A stretch of DNA of 64,000 nt from Cladorhizidae sp. MBARI D1340-BT2 (taxonomy: Eukaryota > Porifera > Demospongiae > Poecilosclerida > Cladorhizidae). Position numbers and translations under genes: made by a program. The notes beneath the pieces are model-generated. The model made no database searches, was not told where the DNA came from, and saw nothing but the letters and a program-made list of their open reading frames with translations. This document shows, piece by piece, positions 9,201 to 17,280 of this stretch. Every line of letters starts with the position of its first letter. The stretch's first letter is position 1. Location: positions 34,000,017 through 34,064,016 of the forward strand of contig JAQNBH010000011.1 in NCBI GenBank assembly GCA_028752905.1, written 5' to 3'.

Positions 9201-11985
9201 CTGTTTAGACCCTTCAGAAGCCTACAAGAACTTTTAAAGTGATGCTTACACTCTTGACACTGTTTAGACCCTTCAGAAGCCTACAAGAACTTTTAAAGTG
9301 ATGGATGCACTCTTGACACTGTTTAGACCCTTCAGAAGCCTACAAGAACTTTTAAAGTGATGGCTGCACTCTTGACACTGTTTAGACCCTTCAGAAGCCT
9401 ACAAGAACTTTTAAAGTGATGGATGCACTCTTGACACTGTTTAGACCCTTCAGAAGCCTACAAGAACTTTTAAAGTGATGCTTACACTCTTGACACTGTT
9501 TAGACCCTTCAGAAGCCTACAAGAACTTTTAAAGTGATGCTTACACTCTTGACACTGTTTAGACCCTTCAGAAGCCTACAAGAACTTTTAAAGTGATGGC
9601 TGCACTCTTGACACTGTTTAGACCCTTCAGAAGCCTACAAGAACTTTTAAGGTTACACTCTTGACACTGTTTAGACCCTTCAGAAGCCTACAAGAACTTT
9701 TAAGGTGATGGCTGCACTCTTGACACTGTTTAGTGTGTGTCCCCATAGAGCTATTGTCAACCTACTTCAACTTGCCTTAATTAACCAAGTGTCATGTCGT
9801 GTCCTCTTAGAGCTATTGTCAACCTAATTCACCTGTGAGGACACACACTGAACCAACATCATTTAAATTTAACATGAAAATAGTCTAAAAATATATATTT
9901 GCCGTTGAAAAAGCCAAAATAGTGTAGTTTCCTTATTAGGAAGGCAACAATTATGCATTATCTACAGCAGCTATTTATACATATACTTACTACACACATG
10001 TATTACTACACACATGTATTACTACACACATGTATTACTACACACATGTATTACTACACACATATATTACTACATACATAACATTCACTAGATACATCGT
10101 ATACTTACAGTTTTTGTAGAAAGTGACTACACGAAGAATATTTCCATACTTGGAAAAAATCTAGAGGGAAAAGGAGAGCTAATGAAAATTCCACATGTAG
10201 CACATCTCAGAATTCTCATTCTTTAATGACATGCACATGACTATTCTGCAATACACTCCCATAAGGTAAGGGGTTATCACAGAGACATGTTGGGAATAGC
10301 ATTCTTGTTGGATGCTGTTGTGTGGCCAGTTATTTCATATATCAACAACAAACTTGTGAGTGGGAGTCTGAAGGGAAATGGAGAAGGGGGCAGTGCTCTT
10401 AAAGGAAATCTCTTAGCTTTAAAAGGTCCATGTATATTGTTCTAATCTCATGCTCAGTAGTAATCTGCATTTTCTACACACAATCAGGACCTCCCCTACT
10501 CTTCCAAAAGTTCCCGGGACACTTGGCACTAACCCCAGCGAGGGTGACTGATTATCCATCATCCTGGAATCAGTTCTATGACTATTAATAAGGCTATGGA
10601 TATTCTCTGGCTAGGACTATTTTAGTGCTGTTCTAGGGCTAGGCGGCAAGGACTAAGCCTATAGGTAGCCTACATGTAGGCATGTCTAAGGTTAGAGAAC
10701 GTTAGGATCTTCTAGGGCTAGGGCCAGCCCTAAGGTTAAGGATGTTCTAGGGCTAGGGCCAGCCCTAAGGTTAAGGATATTCTAGGGCTAGGGCCTGCCC
10801 TAAGGTTAAGGATATTCTAGGGCTAGGGCCAGCCCTAAGGTTAAGAATATTCTAGGGCTAGGGCCAGCCCTAAGGTTAAGAATATTCTAGGGCTAGGGCC
10901 AGCCCTAAGGTTAAGGATGTTCTAGGGCTAGGGCCAACCCTAAGGTTAAGGATATTCTAGGGCTAGGGCCAGCCCTAAGGTTAAGGATGTTCTTCTAGGG
11001 CTAGGGCCAGCCCTAAGGTTAAGGATATTCTAGGGCTATGGCCAGCCCTAAGGTTAAGGATATTCTAGGGCTAGGGCCAGCCCTAAGGTTAAGGATATTC
11101 TAGGGCTAGGGCCAGCCCTAAGGTTAAGGATATTCTAGGGCTAGGGCCAGCCCTAAGGTTAAGGATATCCTAAGGTTAAGGATATTCTAGGACTAGGGCC
11201 TGTCCTAAGGTTAAGGATATTCTAGGGCTAGGGCCTGCCCTAAGGTTAAGGATGTTCTAGGGCTAGGGCCAGCCCTAAGGTTAAGGATATTCTAGGCCCT
11301 AAGGTTAAGGATATTCTAGGGCTAGGGCCTGCCCTAAGGTTAAGGATGTTCTAGGGCTAGGGCCAGCCCTAAGGTTAAGGATATTCTAGGACTAGGGCCT
11401 GTCCTAAGGTTAAGGATATTCTAGGGCTAGGGCCTGCCCTAAGGTTAAGGATGTTCTAGGGCTAGGGCCTGCCCTAAGGTCAAGGATATTCTAGGGCTAG
11501 CCCTAAATAGCCAAAAGTATCTGGGAATCAGAGGATGTCCTAGGGAGGGTGTGGCAGTACCTGGCCACATATTATGCTTGGGCCTGCGTGAACAAGAGAT
11601 GGCACATTCCACTGGTAGTGAAAACCTCCTCTACAGTAGTTACAGAACACATTCCACTCTACGTCATGTGAGAGCAATTAACATGTGTGGGTTCATGCCT
11701 ATCATAATATATGTGCAGTCTTGCATGATGTGAACACACACACACACACACAACCAAATATCTCTGCATACATGCAACACATTCACACCATACATTACAT
11801 ACCACACCCAGATCACACCCCCGCTGTACCTGATGCAGCACGTCAAGAGTGATTGGGTATAGCATGTTCTCAATAATGACACGTAGAATAGAATTGGTGC
11901 TGCCATGAGAGGACGGGTCCAGTGATCCAGGCGTACCAGCCGGGACTTCTCCGCCTCCTATGCCAGAAGCAAGGGCACCATTGGA
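127..11985 (-). CDS. PTBP1: Polypyrimidine tract-binding protein, partial (RRM2, linker, start of RRM3), nine exons
   Basis: PTBP proteins bind CU-rich RNA through four RRMs and control splicing and RNA stability, mainly in the nucleus. Nine minus-strand exons, all with GT-AG borders and matching phases, join to 820 nt (273 codons plus one base): 11830-11985, 10109-10160, 5666-5724, 4308-4408, 3461-3549, 2431-2541, 648-772, 441-474, 127-219. RRM2 is recognised from [27 protein letters not shown] and [21 protein letters not shown]3 is recognised from [22 protein letters not shown] and [20 protein letters not shown]. Each aligns, from memory, with the matching part of vertebrate PTBP. The linker starts [10 protein letters not shown], as in PTBP. 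RRM1 (5') is not seen, and RRM4 and the stop lie before position 1. The introns hold a TIR transposon and several minisatellites. The family call is firm; orthology to a particular vertebrate paralogue is not implied. Confidence 0.93.
340..402. repeat. (AC)n microsatellites in PTBP intron
   Basis: Two short runs of CA/AC dinucleotides between the 34-nt exon and exon 127-219. On the transcript they read GU. No gene is seen here. Confidence 0.85.
441..474 (-). CDS. PTBP1: PTBP 34-nt exon (RRM3 alpha-1), equivalent of the autoregulatory exon
   Basis: Exactly 34 nt: [11 protein letters not shown] plus one base that begins Gly. Acceptor ctctag, donor gtaggt. It matches RVTPQSLFILFG of vertebrate PTBP, where the equivalent exon is also 34 nt. 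Skipping it would join AAG to the next exon out of frame and reach TGA at 195-193 after eight codons. CU-rich tracts lie just upstream on the transcript strand (tctctccactctctag next to the exon; tatctttctctctc at 565-552). These are plausible PTB sites. Confidence 0.92.
648..772 (-). CDS. PTBP1: PTBP exon: end of linker and RRM3 beta-1 (RNP2)
   Basis: 125-nt exon. It completes a Glu codon, then [20 protein letters not shown] and a Met/Gly-rich stretch into [10 protein letters not shown], the RNP2 strand of RRM3 (vertebrate VLLVSNLNPE). The donor gtgcgt follows AAG directly, so the exon ends in phase 0, ready for the 34-nt exon. Confidence 0.9.
859..941. repeat. (GT)n microsatellite with TATG interruptions
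   Basis: GT-rich run in the intron between exons 648-772 and 2431-2541. From 942 to about 1625 the intron shows no coding signal; 1440-1560 has short imperfect repeats of AGAATACAAGATAGCATGAG. Confidence 0.85.
1628..2195. repeat. 52-bp minisatellite, about 11 copies
   Basis: Unit contains CACCCACCACACTAGTGCCA and GCAATGGATGAGTGTGAGCT. Spacing is 52 bp with few substitutions; the last copies are shortened. Located in a PTBP intron. A similar motif (GGGTCAAGGACCCACCACGC) occurs once at about 3205-3224, possibly an unexpanded relative. Confidence 0.93.
2431..2541 (-). CDS. PTBP1: PTBP exon: RRM2-RRM3 linker with poly-Gly from a 17-G run
   Basis: 111-nt exon predicted from phase matching. After the split Gly codon it reads LILSPII, six Gly from a run of 17 [11 protein letters not shown], then [13 protein letters not shown] plus one base. 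Acceptor ttcag, donor gtaggc. Ala/Pro/Ile-rich sequence is typical of this linker, but the primary sequence is poorly conserved, so the support is splice phase and openness rather than similarity. Confidence 0.7.
3461..3549 (-). CDS. PTBP1: PTBP exon: RRM2-RRM3 linker, first part
   Basis: 89-nt exon that completes the split Arg codon and encodes [20 protein letters not shown] and then IPDLSAAFA plus one base. Compare DYTRPDLPSGD...AAAFG in vertebrate PTBP. Acceptor tctctag, donor gtgagc. Phases fit both neighbours. Confidence 0.92.
3616..4034. repeat. 63-bp minisatellite, about 6-7 copies
   Basis: AT-rich unit with ACACTTGAATACTAATTAAT and AAGCCCCTAGCTATTATATA, repeated at 63-bp spacing in the intron between exons 3461-3549 and 4308-4408. 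Confidence 0.92.
4308..4408 (-). CDS. PTBP1: PTBP exon: RRM2 C-terminal half
   Basis: 101-nt exon encoding [20 protein letters not shown] and then [13 protein letters not shown] plus two bases. This is one of the most conserved PTBP stretches and is close to identical to vertebrate PTBP. Acceptor tgtag, donor gtacgt. Confidence 0.96.
4848..5100. repeat. 44-bp minisatellite, about 6 copies
   Basis: Unit contains GGCTCTAGAATACCACTCCC and CTAGTCTTGCCCTAGCCTAT. Spacing 44 bp. In the intron between exons 4308-4408 and 5666-5724. The rest of that intron shows no coding signal apart from an 18-G run near 4455. Confidence 0.92.
5666..5724 (-). CDS. PTBP1: PTBP exon: RRM2 RNP1 region
   Basis: 59-nt exon. 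With the base carried over it encodes [20 protein letters not shown], which contains RNP1 (FHALIQF). Acceptor cacag, donor gtgagt. The preceding intron (5725-10108) holds the TIR transposon at 6462-8459 and the 59-bp satellite. Confidence 0.92.
6462..8459 (+). mobile_element. DNA transposon, internally deleted, 32-bp TIRs, 4-bp TSD ATTT
   Basis: Both ends carry the same terminal inverted repeat beginning GTGATAGGATCTGAGAAAAG and running on through GGGTCTTAGGTA (6462-6493; mirrored at the right end up to 8459). The direct repeat ATTT flanks the element at 6458-6461 and 8460-8463. It carries a two-piece decayed plus-strand coding region (6780-7862). It lies in a PTBP intron opposite to PTBP transcription, and seems to have landed in an older dispersed repeat (see 8464-9735). 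The superfamily could not be fixed: a 4-bp TSD that is not TTAA excludes typical piggyBac or Mutator. Confidence 0.85.
6780..7862 (+). pseudogene. Transposon-encoded protein: acidic N-terminus and C-terminal domain, core missing
   Basis: The first segment ends at 6920 ([20 protein letters not shown], then DDYFTSN...DSDSEN). An 82-bp intron (6921-7002) follows. Segment two continues with an acidic stretch, a short DVDTR duplication, then a Cys motif [18 protein letters not shown] (about 7230-7285). The frame then changes near 7290-7330 and resumes as [20 protein letters not shown] and [14 protein letters not shown]. Next come TGA at 7639-7641 (in GLSPE-stop-QWYL, consistent with CGA to TGA decay) and [13 protein letters not shown], ending at 7862. 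I recall this N- and C-terminal combination from long uncharacterised transposon proteins of invertebrates and fish. Here the expected central catalytic part is absent, so the copy is non-autonomous. Confidence 0.72.
8464..9735. repeat. 59-bp satellite, about 20 copies, with higher-order repeat
   Basis: Unit contains TTTAGACCCTTCAGAAGCCT, ACAAGAACTTTTAAAGTGAT and a variable GGCTGCACT / GCTTACACT / GGATGCACT segment before CTTGACACTG. Array proper from about 8562. Labelling variants A (GGCTG), B (GCTTA), C (GGATG), D (AAGGTTA), the order is A D B A, then B C A C B B A twice, then D A. That is a 7-unit higher-order repeat of about 415 bp. The unrepeated lead-in (8464-8560) and the unit resemble 56070-56180. 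Confidence 0.93.
9984..10068. repeat. 16-bp tandem repeat, about 5 copies
   Basis: TATTACTACACACATG repeated beside the donor side of PTBP exon 10109-10160. Confidence 0.85.
10109..10160 (-). CDS. PTBP1: PTBP exon: RRM2 beta-2 strand
   Basis: 52-nt exon encoding [17 protein letters not shown] plus one base. It continues directly from DVLHQ of the previous exon, matching vertebrate IFSKFGTVLKIITFTKN. Acceptor ctag, donor gtaagt. Confidence 0.92.
10700..11508. repeat. 35-bp minisatellite, about 22 copies, internally palindromic
   Basis: Unit: AAGGATATTCTAGGGCTAGG then GCCAGCCCTAAGGTT. Each unit carries an inverted pair AGGGCT / AGCCCT. Some copies are partial. It fills much of the intron between the first two visible PTBP exons. 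Confidence 0.93.
11830..11985 (-). CDS. PTBP1: PTBP exon: pre-RRM2 linker and RRM2 beta-1/alpha-1
   Basis: 52 codons, phase 0 at both ends. The Gly/Ser/Pro-rich linker ([14 protein letters not shown]) leads into RNP2 of RRM2 ([20 protein letters not shown]). The donor is gtacag below 11830. The acceptor used here is catgcag just above 11985. The frame stays open further upstream through the CAA/CAG repeat at 12005-12094, so the 5' border is less certain than the 3' one. An in-frame ATG sits two codons before the proposed border, but RRM1 is expected upstream of it. Confidence 0.88.
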
Positions 11986-12004
11986 CTGCATGAGTAGAGG
12001 ATGC

Positions 12005-12094
12005 GAGTGGATAGCAGTGACAACAGCAACAGCAACAACAACAACAGCAACAACAACAACAACAGCAACAACAACAGCAACAGCAACAACAACA
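12005..12094. repeat. (CAA/CAG)n trinucleotide tract
   Basis: Mixed CAACAG/CAA repeats just upstream (on the transcript) of PTBP exon 11830-11985. On the minus strand it reads CTG/TTG. It could be part of the branch-point and pyrimidine region of that intron, or coding if the exon extends further. Confidence 0.85.
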
Positions 12095-12112
12095 GGATAG
12101 CCACCGGTCTAG

Positions 12113-12310
12113 TGGAATGTTAGTCAAGTGTAACAGCATGAATGTTAGTCAGTGTAACACCATGAATGTTAGCCAGTGTAACACCATGGATGTTAGTCAG
12201 TGTAACAGCATGGATGTTAGTCAGTGTAACACCATGGATGAATGTTAGTCAGAAACAGCATGGATGTTAGTCAGTGTAACAGCATGGATGTTAGTCAGTG
12301 TAACAGCAGG
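12113..12310. repeat. About 24-bp tandem repeat, irregular
   Basis: Repeats of ATGTTAGTCAGTGTAACAGC with small length changes. Confidence 0.85.
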
Positions 12311-13018
12311 GTCATTCCATGTCAATTCAACCAGTTTTTAGAAAAGTCCCCGGGTGACCCTCTCAGAATTCAACCATTTTTGGCATGTATGTGCTACAAC
12401 GTATATTATGAAGCTATGCAAAATTTGGGGGCAAAATATTGAATATTTTGGATGATATGACCCTTAAATCATGTCTGGGCGGGGCAAATTTCGCGGGCTT
12501 TTTTTCGCGTATAGATTTTTTGGTCATATTCAAGAGCCTGTAACTTTTGATCCGGAAGAGGTTAAGCTCTGAAATTTTCAGGATTTGTTCATCTCACACT
12601 CTGCTATAAGGAGATGTCAACATAAGATGATTTATGTATACTTTTTTGTGGTACTGATCAAATCAAAAAGGATGATTTCACCAATAATAATGCTTGCGAA
12701 CCAATGTTTGGCCACCAACCAGGCAAAAACTAACTGCTAGAATCCCTTGTAACTTTGTATACAGCATCTCTAGCACCCTGTTCACTAGTGTGTATAATAT
12801 GAAGTCTCTGATCCCTACAACTTCTGAGATATAGGCATCCCTATTTGCAAAAAATGAAATTATAATACAGTTTCAACCACATTTTTCGTTATGTGGGATA
12901 GGTCATACTATAAAATGTATTATCTCACAAGAAAGAGTACAATTTACTCTTTCATTAGATATCAAACATATCTTGCTTCCGTAAAGCCTTCAGTAACTAA
13001 TTGATAATTGAAAAAGAG
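12311..13018. other. Unclassified unique sequence between satellites
   Basis: About 700 bp starting GGGTCATTCCATGTCAATTC. No ORF with recognisable domains, no PTBP RRM1 exon and no helicase exon on either strand. It might be part of an unclassified dispersed repeat, but no matching terminal repeats were seen. Confidence 0.5.
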
Positions 13019-14060
13019 ACAGGTAATGAGAGTGGACCTTACATACACTACCAGACATGGTGGCCAGGTAATGAGAGTGGACCTTACATACACTACCAGA
13101 CATGGTGGCCAGGTAATGAGAGTGGACCTTACATACACTACCAGACATGGTGGCCAGGTAATGAGAGTGGACCTTACATACACTACCAGACATGGTGGCC
13201 AGGTAATGAGAGTGGACCTCACATACACTACCAGACATGGTGGCCAGGTAATGAGAGTGGACCTTACATACACTACCAGACATGGTGGCCAGGTAATGAG
13301 AGTGGACCTCACATACACTACCAGACATGGTGGCCAGGTAATGAGAGTGGACCTTACATACACTACCAGACATGGTGGCCAGGTAATGAGAGTGGACCTT
13401 ACATACACTACCAGACATGGTGGCCAGGTAATGAGAGTGGACCTTACATACACTACCAGACATGGTGGCCAGGTAATGAGAGTGGACCTTACATACACTA
13501 CCAGACATGGTGGCCAGGTAATGAGAGTGGACCTTACATACACTTACCAGACATGGTGGCCAGGTAATGAGAGTGGACCTTACATACACTACCAGACATG
13601 GTGGCCAGGTAATGAGAGTGGACCTTACATACACTACCAGACATGGTGGCCAGGTAATGAGAGTGGACCTTACATACACTACCAGACATGGTGGCCAGGT
13701 AATGAGAGTGGACCTTACATACACTACCAGACATGGTGGCCAGGTAATGAGAGTGGACCTTACATACACTACCAGACATGGTGGCCAGGTAATGAGAGTG
13801 GACCTTACATACACTACCAGACATGGTGGCCAGGTAATGAGAGTGGACCTTACATACACTACCAGACATGGTGGCCAGGTAATGAGAGTGGACCTTACAT
13901 ACACTACCAGACATGGTGGCCAGGTAATGAGAGTGGACCTTACATACACTACCAGACATGGTGGCCAGGTAATGAGAGTGGACCTTACATACACTACCAG
14001 ACATGGTGGCCAGGTAATGAGAGTGGACCTTACATACACTACCAGACATGGTGGCCAGGC
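13019..14060. repeat. 45-bp minisatellite, about 23 copies
   Basis: Unit AGGTAATGAGAGTGGACCTT then ACATACACTACCAGACATGG and TGGCC. Very homogeneous (a few T/C changes; one unit of 46 bp near 13543). Because 45 is divisible by three and the unit lacks stops in most frames, long repetitive ORFs run through it on both strands. They have no non-repeat domain and are not treated as genes. Confidence 0.95.
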
Positions 14061-14514
14061 AGTGTAAGTGGACTCACATATGCAGCTCCTTAAACTTAAT
14101 GTGATTTGGCTGAATTATTCTTGCATTTCCATTCAGTACAGAAATATAATCTTTAATTTGCATTAGCTTCTATGAGAGCAAAACAGAAGCTTATCCATGT
14201 ACTTGTTCAGTTGTTCTGAGTGCAGTTGTCCCTACAATAGTTGTTGTTGTTGTTTTTGTAGTCATGTTAATCTAAACTTGTCATTGCTGGTAGTGCTACG
14301 TGGCCTCCTGGAGTTCGCAGACTCTCTCAATCCTATCTGAAGGATCCCTATCATGTTTATGTGGGATCCCTTGACCTTAGGGTAAGTTGACATACTGAGA
14401 GATGCCCAGCACTGCCACACCCTTTCCTAGGCCATCCCAGGATCCCTAGCACCATCCGGGATATCCCTAGTTGAGTGACTTAACTAGAATATACAGCATC
14501 TATTCCATACTACC
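14061..14514. other. Non-coding spacer between satellites
   Basis: No exon of either host gene recognised. Contains repeated GGGATCCCT-type segments, and the CTAGTCCTAGG motifs that open the 23-bp array appear towards its end. Confidence 0.5.
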
Positions 14515-16765
14515 TCAGAATGTCTCTAGTCCTAGGCCTACAATACTTATAGTCAAGTACACCTACAATACTCCTAGGCCTACAATACTCCTAGTCCTAG
14601 GCTTACAATACTCCTAGTCCTAGGCTTACAATACTCCTAGTCCTAGGCCTACAATACTCCTAGTCCTAGGCCTACAATACTCCTAGTCCTAGGCCTACAA
14701 TACTCCTAGTCCTAGGCCTACAATACTCCTAGTCCTAGGCCTACAATACTCCTAGTCCTAGGCTTACAATACATCTAGTCCTAAGCCTACAATACTCCTA
14801 GTCCTAGGCCTACAATACTCCTAGTCCTAGGCCTACAATACTCCTAGTCCTAGGCCTACAATACTCCTAGTCCTAGGCCTAGTCCTAGCCTTACAATACC
14901 CCTAGTCCTAAGCCTACAATACTCCTAGTCCTAGGCCTACAATACTCCTAGTCCTAGGCCTACAATACTCCTAGTCCTAGGCCTACAATACTCCTAGTCC
15001 TAGGCTTACAATACTCCTAGTCCTAGGCCTACAATACTCCTAGTCCTAGGCCTACAATACTCCTAGTCCTAGGCCTACAATACTCCTAGTCCTAGGCCTA
15101 CAATACTCCTAGTCCTAGGCTTACAATACTCCTAGTCCTAGGCCTACAATACTCCTAGTCCTAGGCCTACAATACTCCTAGTCCTAGGCCTACAATACTC
15201 CTAGTCCTAGGCCTACAATACTCCTAGTCCTAGGCTTACAATACTCCTAGTCCTAGGCTTACAATACTCCTAGTCCTAGGCCTACAATACCCCTAGTCCT
15301 AGGCCTACAATACTCCTAGTCCTAGGCCTACAATACTCCTAGTCCTAGGCCTACAATACTCCTAGGCCTAGGCTTACAATACTCCTAGTCCTAGGCTTAC
15401 AATACTCCTAGTCCTGGGCCTACAATACTCCTAGTCCTGGGCCTACAATACTCCTAGTCCTGGGCCTACAATACTCCTAGGCCTAGGCTTACAATACTCC
15501 TAGGCCTAGGCTTACAATACTCCTAGTCCTAGGCTTACAATACTCCTAGTCCTAGGCCTACAATACTCCTAGTCCTGGGCCTACAATACTCCTAGTCCTG
15601 GGCCTACAATACTCCTAGTCCTGGGCTTACAATACTCCTAGTCCTAGGCTTACAATACTCCTAGTCCTAGGCCTACAATACTCCTAGTCCTAGGCCTACA
15701 ATACTCCTAGTCCTAGGCCTACAATACTCCTAGTCTAGGCCTACAATACTCCTAGTCCTAGGCCTACAATACTCCTAGTCCTAGGCCTACAATACTCCTA
15801 GTCCTAGGCCTACAATACTCCTAGTCCTAGGCCTACAATACTCCTAGTCCTAGGCCTACAATACTCCTAGTCCTAGGCCTACAATACTCCTAGTCCTAGG
15901 CCTACAATACTCCTAGTCCTAGGCCTACAATACTCCTAGTCCTAGGCCTACAATACTCCTAGTCCTAGGCCTACAATACTCCTAGTCCTAGACCTACAAT
16001 ACTCCTAGTCCTAGGCCTACAATACTCCTAGTCCTAGGCCTACAATACTCCTAGTCCTAGGCCTACAATACTCCTAGTCCTAGGCCTACAATACTCCTAG
16101 TCCTAGGCCTACAATACTCCTAGTCCTAGGCCTACAATACCCCTAGTCCTAGGCCTACAATACTCCTAGTCCTAGGCCTACAATACTCCTAGTCCTAGGC
16201 CTACAATACTCCTAGTCCTAGGCCTACAATACTCCTAGTCCTAGGCCTACAATACTCCTAGTCCTAGGCCTACAATACTCCTAGTCCTAGCCTTACAATA
16301 CTCCTAGTCCTAGGCCTACAATACCCCTAGTCCTAGGCCTACAATACTCCTAGCCCTAGGCTTACAATACTCCTAGTCCTAGGCCTACAATACTCCTAGT
16401 CCTAGGCCTACAATACTCCCAGTCCTAGCCTTACAATACTCCTAGTCCTAGGCCTACAATACTCCTAGTCCTAGGCCTACAATACTCCTAGTCCTAGGCC
16501 TACAATATTCCTATCCTAGGCTTACAATACTCCTAGTCCTAGGCTTACAATACTCCTAGTCCTAGCCTTACAATACTCCTAGTCCTAGGCTTACAATACT
16601 CCTAGTCCTAGGCCTACAATACTCCTAGTCCTAGGCCTACAATACTCCTAGTCCTAGGCCTACAATACTCCTAGTCCTAGGCTTACAATACTCCTAGTCC
16701 TAGGCCTACAATACTCCTAGTCCTAGGCTTACAATACTCCTAGTCCTAGGCCTACAATACTCCTG
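14515..16765. repeat. 23-bp satellite, about 97 copies
   Basis: Unit CCTACAATACTCCTAGTCCT plus AGG, exactly 23 bp for most copies. The palindrome CCTAGG recurs in nearly every unit. Variants TTAC for CTAC and GGGCC for AGGCC cluster in blocks, suggesting local amplification. Confidence 0.95.
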
Positions 16766-16867
16766 GTCACATAACTTGCATATAGTCACACACTTGCATA
16801 TAGTCACATAACTTGCATGTGTGTGTCGAGATCTTGGTTCTGCGAGTGTTACTTACAGTATACTTGG

Positions 16868-16990
16868 AGGAACTTAGTATAACTACCACGAGTAATGTAG
16901 TGGGGGGTGGCAAAATAATTGCATGAGGCCACGCCCAGTGCAATTGTCATCCCCTCTACATTACGAGTGGTATTTATACTAAATTGCACT
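16868..16990. repeat. Small hairpin-forming inverted repeat (MITE-like)
   Basis: Left arm TTAGTATAACTACCACGAGT continuing into AATGTAG is mirrored by the right arm ending ACTCGTGGTA-like CTACATTACGAGTGGTATTT, ATACTAA. The arms are about 50 bp with scattered mismatches and a short loop. The rest of 16766-17280 shows nothing coding. Confidence 0.7.
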
Positions 16991-17280
16991 ACAAACCTTC
17001 CTATCATGTTAGTAGCTTACAAATCAGTTTCTTTACTTCGTCCCCAACAATACCATTGATAACCATATCAACGTGGTTTGCTCCTGCTTCAGTTAGTCAT
17101 CGTTACTAGTGAAAAAAGTCTAATTGCATTGTGATTGGAGATATCATGTCAATAGCCACAAGCTCCTATGGTCTTTTACTATAGGAAATAGTCCAGGTAT
17201 GGTATTAAATATAGCTATGTAAATATATACTTTATATATATATATGTAGCTATACATATATATATATGTAGCTGTAGCTT

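Noticed and set aside
8562..9735. Possible CRISPR-like array (regular repeats of constant spacing)
   Set aside because: The whole unit repeats with point variants and no unique spacers; eukaryotic context.
10700..11508. Telomere-like CCCTAA motifs
   Set aside because: CCCTAA occurs once per 35-bp unit within a longer unrelated unit; not a (TTAGGG)n telomeric repeat.
11870..12139. Poly-Cys minus-strand frame
   Set aside because: Frame-shifted reading of the CAA/CAG tract overlapping the PTBP exon.
13008..14093. 361- and 349-residue open frames on both strands
   Set aside because: Artefact of a stop-free 45-bp unit; no non-repeat coding sequence at either end.
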